Origin: CAYXVF01 sp964468125
GTDB lineage: Bacteria; Myxococcota; XYA12-FULL-58-9; CAYXVF01
DNA: 64,000 bases
Direction: 5' to 3'
Assembly: GCA_964468125.1 (NCBI GenBank)
Contig: CAYXVF010000014.1
Coordinates: forward strand, 1-64,000
Shown: positions 52,259 to 61,755 of the stretch, piece by piece
Numbering within the stretch: the stretch's first letter is position 1
Layout: every line of letters starts with the position of its first letter
The notes under the pieces: model-generated
The model's database searches: none
Told to the model about the DNA's origin: nothing
What the model saw: the letters and a program-made list of their open reading frames with translations, nothing else
Made by a program: the position numbers and the translations under genes

Positions 52259-54174
52259 ACCACAATCGGTGTCGCGCCTGCTTTTGCGGCCTCACACGCA
52301 TCCCCCAACAATCGCAGCTGGCGTCCGGCGAGATCGAGTCGCCAGTTGTCCATCCCGTCGCTCGTGCGCGGGACGAGCACGCTGCCCTCATCACCTTCGA
52401 GGAAGAGAAACAGGCGAGATAGGTCCGGCGGGGCACGTTCGAGAGTGAAGGAGCAGGCGCCGACCCGGCCGGCAACATCGACGAGCGCCTGCGCGAGTGC
52501 CTGCTGGTCCGTGGCCTGGTAGTGGCAGTTCGGGACTTCATCGGCGTCGCAGTCCGGATAAGCCACGTCGCTCGCGCAGAGCGAGGTCCCACCGGTGACC
52601 GCGAAACACTTGAGGTCATTAATGGCGGTCTGGTCGGTGAGCGTGAACCCAACGACGTAGGTCGAAATCGGCGGGTCGAGCGTGCGCAAACGCGCGAGCG
52701 CCGAGTTGACCTTGCAAGCGGCCGCCTCACCGTTACTCGAGCCGCCGCAAAACCCGCCTCCCACGCGAGGAATGAAACGTGCGTCGTCACTGTTTGGCTG
52801 ACCGTCGGTAACGTAGAGAATTACGTTCTCGCGTTCCGGATCGTCGAGGCCGAAAGCGCCTGGGTCCGCGGCGATCGAGCGCAAGGTAGGGCCCGCCGGG
52901 GTTCCGCCCCCCGGATGGAGGCCAGCGAGCAAGGCCAAGACACCCGCCGCATTGCCCCCGGTCGGTTCGCTCAGGGCGTCGCTAGGGACCGATTGATTCG
53001 TTCGGTTGCTGTTCACCGGGCACGAGGTGCCATTGCAGTTGTAGACGTTCCCGAAAACCGCGAAGGGATCCTCGCACTCATCGATGCACGCGGTCGTCCT
53101 TTCGCATTGGTCGGGGAAAGCAGCGAGTCCCCAGCGTACCGAATCGTCCTGCGCCGGCAGGACCTGGGTGAGAACCGCGGTGGCCTCTTCCCAGCGGGTT
53201 AGCTCGTCGTCGTTTCGGCCGGGGCCGAGGTCGCCATCTTCGCAGTAGTTCATCGAACCGGAGCGGTCGAGCACGACGAGCACGTTCGGCGGTACGCGTT
53301 GCGCCTCGAAGATGGTCGAACCGCAGGAGTCGATCGGCGTGCAGATTCCCGCCGTGCATACGGTACCCGCGGGGCAATCCCGGCTGTCCAGGCAACCGTT
53401 CTGGGGCACGCAGCGCTCGGCGCTGCACCGCTGTCCGCTCGGGCAAGGGCAGGTGCTCGTCGGCTCACATCGCCCGTCATCGCTACATCGTTCGAGACCC
53501 GGCGCACAGTCGAGCTCGGAAAAGCAGCGCCCTTCGGGCAGGCAGATCCCAGCGCTCAGTGAGCACCGATCCGTTCCCGCGCAACACGTCGCTCCAGAGG
53601 GACAGCAGAGTATCTGGCCCGTCGAACATCCCTCGCTCGTTCGCTCCGCGGTGCAGGCGATTCCATCGAGCACACAGCTTCCGCCGACACACCGGTGCAC
53701 GGGCGGGCAGTCAGCAGCGACGGTGCATTCGCCTGCGCCGATGCAGCGCCCCGTTTCTCCGCATCGCTCGCCCGAGAGGCAATCGCCGTCTTCGTCACAA
53801 CCGGCGTCGACGCAAGCGCCTTCCAGACAGCGGTCCGCGCCGGCGCAGTCGTCATCATCCGCACAGTCGCCTCGGGGCACGCAGGCGCCGATCACACAAC
53901 GCTCGTCGCCACCACACTGACTGTCCACGAGGCAGGGGCTCTGCGCGACGCATTCCCCTGCCTTGCACCGCTCATCGAGGGCACAGTCCGAGTCGCTCTC
54001 GCAGACGGGTCCACAGCTCTGGGTGTCGCTGTCGCAGGGGACCGGTGCGTCCGGCGGCCGATTGTCGTTTCGGGAAGCGCCGGGAAGCGCGTCAGCATCG
54101 ATGGCGAGCTGCCCGGACTGGCACGCACTGGAGAGGGCCAAGAGCACCCCCCAAACAGTCGCTCGATGTCGCAT
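52231..54174 (-). CDS. Cys-rich lipoprotein with von Willebrand factor A domain
   Basis: 647 residues. The leader VWGVLLALSSAC ends in a lipobox. Residues about 45-280 hold repeated Cys modules (CESDSDCALDERCKAGECV; CLVDSQCGGDERCVIGACV). The VWA domain starts near 295 with a metal-ion adhesion site DRSGSM and later VILYVTDGQPNSDD. It ends with a small Cys-containing domain (LRLLGDACEAAKA; VVYGCPDLGG). Such proteins are common outer-surface proteins of Myxococcota, likely for adhesion or matrix binding. The substrate is unknown. Confidence 0.8.
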   Translation of the reverse strand: MRHRATVWGVLLALSSACQSGQLAIDADALPGASRNDNRPPDAPVPCDSDTQSCGPVCESDSDCALDERCKAGECVAQSPCLVDSQCGGDERCVIGACVPRGDCADDDDCAGADRCLEGACVDAGCDEDGDCLSGERCGETGRCIGAGECTVAADCPPVHRCVGGSCVLDGIACTAERTSEGCSTGQILCCPSGATCCAGTDRCSLSAGICLPEGRCFSELDCAPGLERCSDDGRCEPTSTCPCPSGQRCSAERCVPQNGCLDSRDCPAGTVCTAGICTPIDSCGSTIFEAQRVPPNVLVVLDRSGSMNYCEDGDLGPGRNDDELTRWEEATAVLTQVLPAQDDSVRWGLAAFPDQCERTTACIDECEDPFAVFGNVYNCNGTSCPVNSNRTNQSVPSDALSEPTGGNAAGVLALLAGLHPGGGTPAGPTLRSIAADPGAFGLDDPERENVILYVTDGQPNSDDARFIPRVGGGFCGGSSNGEAAACKVNSALARLRTLDPPISTYVVGFTLTDQTAINDLKCFAVTGGTSLCASDVAYPDCDADEVPNCHYQATDQQALAQALVDVAGRVGACSFTLERAPPDLSRLFLFLEGDEGSVLVPRTSDGMDNWRLDLAGRQLRLLGDACEAAKAGATPIVVYGCPDLGG

Positions 54175-54348
54175 GTCGATGATCCCATCCCGTCGAGCGC
54201 CCTCGCTCGACCGCGGCGGATGTTAGCCGACGGGATCGCGACAGTCCCTGGCCAGCGATTCGAGATCGTCCCTCAGGACCCAATCGAATACACACCGGGG
54301 CGTGGATCGGCCTGCCCGTTTGGCAGCGGCAGCTCTGCTCGGGTCGTG

Positions 54349-54795
54349 CTAGGGAGCTGCGCCGGAAGCCGGGCGCTCCGCACGGCGTTCCGCTTCCCAC
54401 CAGAGGCTCGCCAAGACGACGTTGGCGAGCACGCTCAGGATCAGCGCCCACCACAGCCAGGGAGGCGAGCCACTGCTTTGCGCCCAGGCCGGCGGGTCAC
54501 GCGGTGAAAGATCGCCCAAGAGCGTTGACGACTGGGTGGCGCGCGCCTTGGGCTCGACCACGAGAGCCCTTGGCGCCTCTTCCTCCCAGCGACGAAGGAG
54601 CTCGACCGCATCGCTCTGAAGCAGCGCGGGAACCTGAATCACGCCCCACCCAGGCGAGACCGGGGCGGCGGCGAGGTGCGGGTCCGGATGTGGCAAGGAA
54701 CGCGCGTCGATCTCGTGAGCGTGCAGGTAGTCGAGAGCGGCCTGTGCCTCGACGGCGCTCTCCGCGTTGTGGACAGTGACCCAGCGGGTCGTCAT
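54349..54795 (-). CDS. DUF2007-like protein with C-terminal membrane anchor
   Basis: 148 residues. The N-terminus WVTVHNAESAVEAQAALDYL and later WGVIQVPALLQSDAVELL resemble the DUF2007 putative signal-transducing domain. A hydrophobic helix near the C-terminus (LWWALILSVLANVVLASLWW) should anchor it. Its ATG overlaps the rapA-like stop by 4 bp (ATGA), so both are made together. Role unknown. The 174 bp between it and the next gene are empty. Confidence 0.65.
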   Translation of the reverse strand: MTTRWVTVHNAESAVEAQAALDYLHAHEIDARSLPHPDPHLAAAPVSPGWGVIQVPALLQSDAVELLRRWEEEAPRALVVEPKARATQSSTLLGDLSPRDPPAWAQSSGSPPWLWWALILSVLANVVLASLWWEAERRAERPASGAAP

Positions 54796-57700
54796 CCACT
54801 CACCGATTTGGCGCGCATGAGCCGAACTGCGATCACCGTATAGAGCCGCGGCACCGCCTGTTCGATCGCGGTGATCACACGATGACGCTGATAGTCGAGC
54901 TGCTCGGCCTCGAGCTCCTGAAGCTCGACGAGCTCCTCTCGTTCGTCGGCAGAAGCGTGCGCAAGCGCGCGGCGATGCGCGCGGTTGAGCAAGCGTTCCC
55001 GGCGCTGAAAGACCGCTTCGGACTTCTCCCGTGCCCTGAGACGCTCGCCATCGAGGCGTTTGCGCATCATCGCTTCGGCGGTCTCGAAATTCTGCTCCAC
55101 CAGGCTCCGCCAGCGACCGAGGCTTTGCTTGAGGGGGGTGGCGTCCATTCGGTCGAGGTCACGACTGACGTCGTCCACCAGGACCTCGAGCTCTTCCCAG
55201 CGCTTGCCTCCTTCATCGATGGCGAGCGTGGTGGTGCTGTTCTCCAGGTAGGTTCGCGCTTCCGGCACGTCATCGGGGGTGTCGATGCCGAAGCTCCAAA
55301 GGAAGACCGCACCATCGCGTCCATAGCCGCGCAAGAGCGCGAGACCCGCGGACGCCTCGCTCGATTCCTTCGCCCAGTCGAGGGCGTAGTCCACGAGCGG
55401 GTGACCGAAGGACAGGAACTCGACTTCTTCGTGGTCGAGCGCGTAGGTCCGGTTGAACGTCGCGGCGTAGGCCCCGCCTTCGAGATCGTCGCGGCGCGCG
55501 GCGCTCGGGCCGCCTTCCACGGAGACGACCTCTCCCCGAGCTTTGACAGAGAGGCGGCTTGCCTCCGCGAAGCGCTCGACGAAGTTTTCGATCCGATTCT
55601 CGAGATCAGCGGGGACCGTGCCGAGTATCTCCCTGGCGCGCTCCGGCGAGAAACTCGCGGAGTCGAGGATCGGGTCGACCTCGTTCTCGACCCGCTCACG
55701 CGCCTCGCGCACGAGTTTCTCCGTGTCGAGATAGAGCGCCTTCCATTCGTCCACGCCCGAGCCGTCTAGAATGAGCTCGGCCAGGCGCGTGCTCACGTAC
55801 TCGAGCTGATGGTCGATACCGCCTACGGTGCGGTCGAGCACGCCGATGGACTCCTGCATGACCTTGAGGATCGCCGCTTCGTACCCCGACTTGAAATAGG
55901 GGACGAGCACGTGCACGTCGCGTTTCTGGCCAACGCGGTCGATGCGTCCCACGCGTTGCTCGATGGTGGCGGGACGCCAGGGCAGGTCATAGAGCACGAC
56001 CTTGTTGCAGAACTGGAAGTTGCGTCCTTCGCCACCCGCCTCGGTGGAGAGCATGAGCTGCGGCCCCTCCGGATCTCGAAACCACGCGACCTGGCGGTCC
56101 TGATCCCGGGGCGCGAGGGAGCGGTGAAAGGTCGCGATCTCCGGTCCGAGAATCGGCTCAAGCTGCGCTTTCAGCCCGCGGACGGCCACTTGGCTCTCGA
56201 CGAAAACGAGGAGCTTGTCTTCCGGGTCGAGGCTGCGCTGCTTTTCGACCAGCCAGCGCAATCGCACGTCACCGGTAGGAAGACCGTGCTCGTCGAAGGG
56301 AGCGTCCACCACGTCGTCGATCAGCGGCTGAAGCTCGGCTGCGAGCTCTTCAGAGAATTGCGTCAGAATGTCCGCGATCGCGTGCGGCGTGCCCCAGAGC
56401 GCACGAAGCAGCTTGCCGAGCATCATCTTGCACTCGGCCTCGTTGTCCATCGAGCGAGCGAGGTCCATCATGACCTGTTCGCCCACCTCGACGAGGATCT
56501 CCTGCTTCTCCGATGGCTCGAGCGGGGCCAGCTCAGAGAGACGCTGAGGCAACCCGCCGACCGGCCCACGCCGGTTTCGAATCACGAAGTCCGCGAGGCC
56601 ATGCCGCTCACGAAGCGCTCCGAGGATGCGTTCGGAAGATTCTTCGAGCGCCCTTCCCTTCGCCACGGTGAGCTCTTCGACCAGACCCGCATCTTCGTCG
56701 TCGTCTTCGAGCACTGCCGCAAGGCGCTTCTTCGTAGACGCGCTGAGCTTCTTGCCACTGGATGGCAATTCAGCGACGAGGCGAGCGACCTCCCGAATTT
56801 CGGCGACCCGCGCGGCGACGGTCTCGAAGGCGTTGGGATCGTCGAAGCGCGCGGGGTCGAGCAGACGCAACAAGGCGTGGTACTCAGCCGGATCGAGAGC
56901 CATCGGCGTCGCGGTGAGCAGCAGGAGGTGCCGGCTCATGTGCGCCAGCCCCTCCACCAATTGATAACCGGCGTTGCTCTGGCCGTCCGGCCTCCATCGG
57001 AGGTGGTGCGCTTCGTCGACGATGACGAGATCCCAGGGTGCCGTCATTGCGAGCTCGAGCAGGTCCTCGTCGCTCGAGATGAAGTCAATCGACGCCACGA
57101 TCCGCTGGTGGGCCTCGAAAGGATTCATGTCCGGATGATCGATGAGCGCGTCCTCGATGCGCTGATCGTCGAATAGGACCAGGAGCTCGTGCGACTTGCG
57201 GAAGATCTCACCGAGCCATTGAATGGTCAGCGCTTTCGGAGTGAGGATCAGAACGCGCTCGGCACGCCCCTCCTCTCGCAGCCCCGCATAGATCAGAGCC
57301 GCTTCGACCGTCTTTCCGAGACCGACCTCGTCGGCGAGCAGCAGACGGACGGGGTCCTCGCCGACCGCGCGCGATGCGACGTCGATCTGGTGTGGAAGCC
57401 ATTCCACGCGGGAGCCCAGCACCGCCGCGTGTCCACGCCGTTTGCCGAGCTCCGCGAGCTTCAATCCCTGAAGTCGCGCGCGAACGACCTCCGGGTGAGC
57501 GAGGTTCAAGGTCGCCAATCTCTCTTTGGCGCCGATGTCGCGGATCTCGGGAACGAGCTCGCTCTCGACCACGACATCTCCGCCCTCGAGGCGGTACTCG
57601 GCCAGTCCGTCGTCGTTGACGCCCACCGCCTCGAGCACCCGCTGCTCCTTGCCCTCCTGGTCCCGGACCTTCTCGCCGCGGCCGATGAGGTACCGCACGA

Positions 57701-57869
57701 CGGTCGGCTCAGCGCTCCGGGTGGTGTAGGTGCGCTCGCCCTGGAGGCGCCAAAAACGCACGTTTACCCGCGGTCCGTCGACGCCGGTAACTATCCCGAT
57801 CCCGAGGCTCGGGTCGGCGGGGCTCCAGACGAGTTGTCCTGGAACGCGTGGGCGGGACGTTTGGCTCAC
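54792..57869 (-). CDS. rapA: RapA-type SWI2/SNF2 ATPase
   Basis: 1,025 residues. An N-terminal SH3/Tudor-like region (GQLVWSPADPSLGIGIVTGV; VNVRFW) precedes helicase motif I DEVGLGKT (180-187), motif II DEAHH (285-289), motif III LLLTATPMAL, motif V STEAGGEGRNFQF and motif VI EQRVGRIDRVGQK. The C-terminal third is coiled coil. The layout and size match RapA/HepA (968 residues in E. coli), which recycles RNA polymerase after termination. Sequence in the C-terminal half is divergent, so a related SNF2-type helicase is possible. Confidence 0.85.
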   Translation of the reverse strand: MSQTSRPRVPGQLVWSPADPSLGIGIVTGVDGPRVNVRFWRLQGERTYTTRSAEPTVVRYLIGRGEKVRDQEGKEQRVLEAVGVNDDGLAEYRLEGGDVVVESELVPEIRDIGAKERLATLNLAHPEVVRARLQGLKLAELGKRRGHAAVLGSRVEWLPHQIDVASRAVGEDPVRLLLADEVGLGKTVEAALIYAGLREEGRAERVLILTPKALTIQWLGEIFRKSHELLVLFDDQRIEDALIDHPDMNPFEAHQRIVASIDFISSDEDLLELAMTAPWDLVIVDEAHHLRWRPDGQSNAGYQLVEGLAHMSRHLLLLTATPMALDPAEYHALLRLLDPARFDDPNAFETVAARVAEIREVARLVAELPSSGKKLSASTKKRLAAVLEDDDEDAGLVEELTVAKGRALEESSERILGALRERHGLADFVIRNRRGPVGGLPQRLSELAPLEPSEKQEILVEVGEQVMMDLARSMDNEAECKMMLGKLLRALWGTPHAIADILTQFSEELAAELQPLIDDVVDAPFDEHGLPTGDVRLRWLVEKQRSLDPEDKLLVFVESQVAVRGLKAQLEPILGPEIATFHRSLAPRDQDRQVAWFRDPEGPQLMLSTEAGGEGRNFQFCNKVVLYDLPWRPATIEQRVGRIDRVGQKRDVHVLVPYFKSGYEAAILKVMQESIGVLDRTVGGIDHQLEYVSTRLAELILDGSGVDEWKALYLDTEKLVREARERVENEVDPILDSASFSPERAREILGTVPADLENRIENFVERFAEASRLSVKARGEVVSVEGGPSAARRDDLEGGAYAATFNRTYALDHEEVEFLSFGHPLVDYALDWAKESSEASAGLALLRGYGRDGAVFLWSFGIDTPDDVPEARTYLENSTTTLAIDEGGKRWEELEVLVDDVSRDLDRMDATPLKQSLGRWRSLVEQNFETAEAMMRKRLDGERLRAREKSEAVFQRRERLLNRAHRRALAHASADEREELVELQELEAEQLDYQRHRVITAIEQAVPRLYTVIAVRLMRAKSVSG

Positions 57870-58041
57870 GGCTATTGCTCGCTCTCGCGGGAAACCGCGC
57901 GCTCATGCCAGAGCGGCGCGGTGGATTCAAGGACCTCACCAGTCTCTTCGGCAAAAACGTCGGGGGTGTTCCTAGAGATCCGGCAAAGTCGCGGATTTTT
58001 TAAGATTTCCCTCTGACGCAGGGAGTGCATAGTGTTCTCTC

Positions 58042-58581
58042 ATGCCGCACGTGGACCTGCTCGAGCTCCCGTATTTCGATGGGATCGACATCGACACTCT
58101 GATCTCCCTCGTCGACCGGATGAACCCCGTCCGCTTCCCCCCGGGGCACACCCTCTTTCACGAGGATCAAACGAACCTCAGCGCGTTGTACATCGTCACC
58201 CGCGGCCAGCTCGAGCTCCTCAAGCGCGCCCCGGATGGCCCGATGCGTCTCGCCGCCTTGCACGCGCCGACCCTTCTCGGCGAGGTCGAACTCTTCACCC
58301 AGGTTCCTGCGGTGGCCACCGTACGCACGCTCACCGAGATCGACAGCTTCGCCCTCAGCCGCGAAGCCTTTGAGACGCTGATGGACGAACACCATCCGGC
58401 GATGTTGCGATTCACCTACAACGTCGCGCGGGTCGCGTGCCACCGGTTGGCGGTCGCGGATACGATGCTCGCACGGAAGCTGGGCGCCGTGGACCTCGCC
58501 GAGCTGCGTCGGCAGATCTTCGGGACAAACGACGACCTTCGCTCTGCCACCACCACGGGCTCCTTCTTTCGCGCGAAGTAG
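58042..58581 (+). CDS. Cyclic nucleotide-binding (CNMP) domain protein without DNA-binding domain
   Basis: 179 residues: PYFDGIDIDTLISLVDRM, FPPGHTLFHEDQTNLSALYI, ARHQ-like RGQLELLKR and GEVELFTQVPAVATVRTLTE fit a CRP-type beta-roll; in the phosphate-binding cassette GEVELF..PAVATVRT resembles G-E-x-A-L-x-x-x-P-R-x-A-T. The usual helix-turn-helix is missing, leaving a helical tail. It may sense cAMP, possibly from the cyclase at 4299, although the cassette is degenerate (Val replaces the key Arg), so ligand binding is doubtful. Confidence 0.75.
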   Translation: MPHVDLLELPYFDGIDIDTLISLVDRMNPVRFPPGHTLFHEDQTNLSALYIVTRGQLELLKRAPDGPMRLAALHAPTLLGEVELFTQVPAVATVRTLTEIDSFALSREAFETLMDEHHPAMLRFTYNVARVACHRLAVADTMLARKLGAVDLAELRRQIFGTNDDLRSATTTGSFFRAK

Positions 58582-58596
58582 TACACTGTCATCATC

Positions 58597-59532
58597 ATGG
58601 TCTCGCTCCTCGCGCTACTGACTCTCCTTGCGCCCGAAGGGCCAAATCTCGACCTGCCACCGAGCGCCGTTGGCGAGCTTCCCCCCGCGGACGAAGGTGA
58701 GAGCGCTCAGGCGATCCCCGTCGCCGAGCCTGATACGCGGGTCGTTCTGCGCATCAGCGAGGGGTTGGGCCCCCTCACCGACCGCCTCGCCCTCGATCTC
58801 GACCTCGACGAGGCGGAAGCGCGTCGCGTTCGCGACGGACTGCTTCGAAGCGACCTGTTCATTCTCGACCCCTCGGCGCGTCACCGCGCGGTCGTTCGAC
58901 GCACGGACCGAGCCACCGTCCAAGTGCTGTTGCTCGATGGTACGGATACAATCGGCGTCTCAGCCATTGAGTGGCCCGCCGAAGAGTCCAGTAGAGCTCC
59001 AGAGCGGCCGCGATCGACTCTCGTGATTCGGGAACGCACGCCAGAAGCCGTCGCGGAGGCGGATGAACGTTTCCGAGGCGGTTTCGATCCCTACTTCAAT
59101 CCCGCGGGGCGCCTGAGCTGGTCGCGCAACGGTGCTTTCACTCAGCCGAGCATGCCCGCAGCGGGGAGCGATTGGGTGATCCTCCAGGACGGTCAACCGA
59201 TCGACGACCTCGACCTCGCCTTGCTGCTGAACGATCGGGCCCTCGCAGACCGGATCGAGAATGAGCGCGAATCGTCCCGAGCCTGGTGGCGCTGGGGCTT
59301 TGGAGGTGCGGCGGTTTCGAGCGCTGGCGTCGGCGCAGCCTTTCTCGCCACCGCGGACGGTCGATCGTCGCGAGAAGTCCTCGGTGGCTCACTCCTAGGC
59401 GTTGCGGTTCTCTGCGGTGCCCTCGCCTTGCTCGGCGACGAGCTGCAGGGCGGCCACGTGTTGTCGCGGGAAGAAGCCCAAACCCTTGTGCGTCTCTACA
59501 ACGACCGCGCCGCAGAGGAACGGAAGCGCTAG
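58597..59532 (+). CDS. Membrane protein of unknown function
   Basis: 311 residues starting MVSLLALLTLLAPEGPNLDL, a short leader. The mature N-terminal half (VVLRISEGLGPLTDRLALDL; DRATVQVLLLDGTD) is alpha/beta and could be periplasmic. Two hydrophobic helices near the C-terminus (GFGGAAVSSAGVGAAFLATA; SLLGVAVLCGALALLGDEL) anchor it. Family not recognised. It ends in a 4-bp overlap with the convergent lipoprotein gene and follows the CNMP gene by 15 bp. Confidence 0.6.
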   Translation: MVSLLALLTLLAPEGPNLDLPPSAVGELPPADEGESAQAIPVAEPDTRVVLRISEGLGPLTDRLALDLDLDEAEARRVRDGLLRSDLFILDPSARHRAVVRRTDRATVQVLLLDGTDTIGVSAIEWPAEESSRAPERPRSTLVIRERTPEAVAEADERFRGGFDPYFNPAGRLSWSRNGAFTQPSMPAAGSDWVILQDGQPIDDLDLALLLNDRALADRIENERESSRAWWRWGFGGAAVSSAGVGAAFLATADGRSSREVLGGSLLGVAVLCGALALLGDELQGGHVLSREEAQTLVRLYNDRAAEERKR

Positions 59533-60110
59533 AGCTTCAAAGAGGCAACGATCGAGTCGAGCTCGGAGAGGTCCGCGCCACTCGCCACCAATCCGGTCAA
59601 AGTCCAAAAATCGTCATCGGACACGATGCCATAGACGCGACCCTGCACCGGGATCACGGCTCCGTCTTCCGTCATTGAGATTCGCTCGCCGCGAAAGGCA
59701 ACCCAGGCGCCAGGGCGTCCGGCGATTTCTAGATAGACCGGCTCCTGCTGCAGCTGCGGCCCCTCAAAGAGTTGCAGGTTTGCTTCCGCAAACACCTGGA
59801 GCATGGCTTCGGGCGCTACGCGCTTTTGGCTCGAACGCAGCGGCCGGCGTGAAATCACGACCGAGGGACGCAGCTCGCCGGCGATCGGTCCGAGGAGCAT
59901 GAGCTCCGCATTCTCGCCTAGCGACTCGTCTGCGTTGACGAATTCCCAGCCCTCCGGCCGGGTCACGGTCAAGCCGCGAACGGTCACGCTCTTGGCGTCC
60001 GAAGCGACCCTCACCTTCTCTGGCGAGGTCGCGTCCGGGGCCTCTGCCGAACCTCCGGCGCAGCCCAACGTGGCCAAGACACCCCACACTCCCATTGCAC
60101 GGATCGTCAT
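59529..60110 (-). CDS. Putative lipoprotein (DcrB/DUF1795-like fold suspected)
   Basis: 193 residues; the leader MTIRAMGVWGVLATLGC ends in a lipobox. The mature part (VTVRGLTVTRPEGWEFVNAD; VVISRRPLRSSQKRVAPEAM; YGIVSDDDFWTLTGLVAS; DSIVASLKL) resembles the DcrB/PsbP-like small domain of many exported lipoproteins, by pattern only. No function is assigned. Confidence 0.65.
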   Translation of the reverse strand: MTIRAMGVWGVLATLGCAGGSAEAPDATSPEKVRVASDAKSVTVRGLTVTRPEGWEFVNADESLGENAELMLLGPIAGELRPSVVISRRPLRSSQKRVAPEAMLQVFAEANLQLFEGPQLQQEPVYLEIAGRPGAWVAFRGERISMTEDGAVIPVQGRVYGIVSDDDFWTLTGLVASGADLSELDSIVASLKL

Positions 60111-60323
60111 TCTGAACTCCTACGCCTCAAGGAAAGACCGTTTCGCACCGAAAGCGCGGTGACCGAGGTCACAGCGCGCGGAATTTGGGGCCCTCGCACG
60201 GCAGTTGTATAGCACCGGTCGTAGCGAGTCGAAGGCTCGGACGGCCACGATCGGTGTTGACTCCACCGTTCGGTCGTCTATCTCGTAACGCGCCACAGGG
60301 ATGATCAAACCCGGAAGAGAGCC

Positions 60324-60788
60324 ATGAAGAGAATCACCGCCTTGCTCCTGTTCGTCGCTGCCGGTTGCTCTCAGCCCACGATCGAGGGAACGAAGGTCAG
60401 CGACACGGACGAGCACCGCATGCTCTACGACATCGTGATGCAGTACCGGAAGGCGATGGAAGAGCGCGACGCGGAGACGATCCTGAGCCTCGTTTCCGAG
60501 CGCTACTATGAAGACAACGGCAACGCGGACCCCGCCGACGACTACGGCTACTTCGAGCTCCGAGACACGGTTCTGCCGGCGACGATGGAAGCGACGAAAG
60601 AGGTGTACCTGACCCTGGAGGTCCAGGACATCGTGGTCGACGAGAAGCGCGCACACGTGGATGTGCGTTTCAGCTCGCGCGCCCGCATCGAAATGCCTTC
60701 CGGGTCGAGCTGGGATACGCAGCGCGAGCTAAATCGAATCGACTTCGTCCGCGAGGAAAACGGCTGGCGAATCGTCCGCGGCTTGTAG
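60324..60788 (+). CDS. Small NTF2/SnoaL-like lipoprotein
   Basis: 154 residues; MKRITALLLFVAAGC is a clear lipobox leader with GGAAGAGAG upstream. The mature part (LYDIVMQYRKAMEERDAETI; SERYYEDNG; VYLTLEVQDIVVDEKRAHVD; DFVREENGWRIVRGL) fits an NTF2-like cone fold. No catalytic residues can be assigned. The 213 bp before it contain no gene. Confidence 0.7.
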   Translation: MKRITALLLFVAAGCSQPTIEGTKVSDTDEHRMLYDIVMQYRKAMEERDAETILSLVSERYYEDNGNADPADDYGYFELRDTVLPATMEATKEVYLTLEVQDIVVDEKRAHVDVRFSSRARIEMPSGSSWDTQRELNRIDFVREENGWRIVRGL

Positions 60789-60796
60789 CGTCGCAC

Positions 60797-61702
60797 TCAA
60801 CGGCGGCCGAGCTTGCTCGTGATACGCTTGCCTTCCGCCATCAAGGGCTCGCGCAACGGCTCCGGCCGATAGGCGAGAACGTCCACGGGGTCGATGTACC
60901 AGCCTCGGAGCTTGACGGAGAAGTGCAGGTGCGGGCCGGTCACACGCCCCGTTCGTCCCACGGAGCCGATCCTCTGCCCCCGACGCACCGCCTGGCCCTT
61001 GCGCACGTCGACCTCGTTCATGTGAAAGTACATCGTATAGAGCTGCTGGCCGTGGTGTATGAACACAGCGTTGCCGACGTAGAAGAAGTTGTCCGCAACC
61101 AAGACCACCTGCCCATCATTGGCAGCAATGATCGGAGTGCCCTTCCGACCGTCGATGTCCAATCCCCTGTGCTGGCTCTGCAGCACCTCGTTGAATACGC
61201 GACGGGTGCCGAAGGGGGATGTGATCTCGTCAACTCGCGGGATCGAAAAACGACGGCTCCACAATCGCTCGCTTCCAGGACTGCGCAGAGCTTCGGCGAT
61301 CGCCGTGCGCTCTCCGTCAACTCGCGGAGGGGGAGGTTTTGAGAACCGGCGGCTGACCCGGAGCTCGCTCGATTCGTAGGCGCCTCTGACGACATGGATG
61401 ACGAAACTCGCGAGTCGACCTTCGCAGCTGACCTGGAGCAAATGTGCTCCAATCGGGCTATTCAAGGGAACGGGCAAGAGAGCATGCCACTGGCTGTCGC
61501 TGACGGGAAAGCTGGAATAGGATTGTCCCAACCAGCGCACCGCTGGGTCCGCACATCCGCTGACCTCGCCTACTAAGAGCCCGCCCTCCTCGACCGGAAG
61601 CTCGCGGCAGAGCACGACGCCGCGTGAACGGTCGCAGCGGATTTCAACCGCCGGTTCGTCGAGGGGGCTTCCGAAGAGCAGGGAGAGAGCCAGGGCGACC
61701 AT
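60797..61702 (-). CDS. M23 (LytM-type) metalloendopeptidase
   Basis: 301 residues from ATG 61702, which has GGAGG at 5-base spacing; the frame upstream to 62200 is an overprint of the kinase gene. A leader (MVALALSLLFGSPLD) precedes a beta-rich N-terminal domain. The M23 domain has His178 and Asp182 (QHRGLDIDG), His227 (MYFHMNEV) and HLH at 258-260 (TGPHLHFSV). All zinc ligands and the catalytic His are present, so it should cut peptidoglycan cross-links. It lies downstream of the homoserine kinase gene on the same strand. Confidence 0.85.
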   Translation of the reverse strand: MVALALSLLFGSPLDEPAVEIRCDRSRGVVLCRELPVEEGGLLVGEVSGCADPAVRWLGQSYSSFPVSDSQWHALLPVPLNSPIGAHLLQVSCEGRLASFVIHVVRGAYESSELRVSRRFSKPPPPRVDGERTAIAEALRSPGSERLWSRRFSIPRVDEITSPFGTRRVFNEVLQSQHRGLDIDGRKGTPIIAANDGQVVLVADNFFYVGNAVFIHHGQQLYTMYFHMNEVDVRKGQAVRRGQRIGSVGRTGRVTGPHLHFSVKLRGWYIDPVDVLAYRPEPLREPLMAEGKRITSKLGRR

Positions 61703-61755
61703 CGGAGCCTCCACCATGAAACACCGGCCTCTTCTTGGCCAGAAACCGGCTCTTC

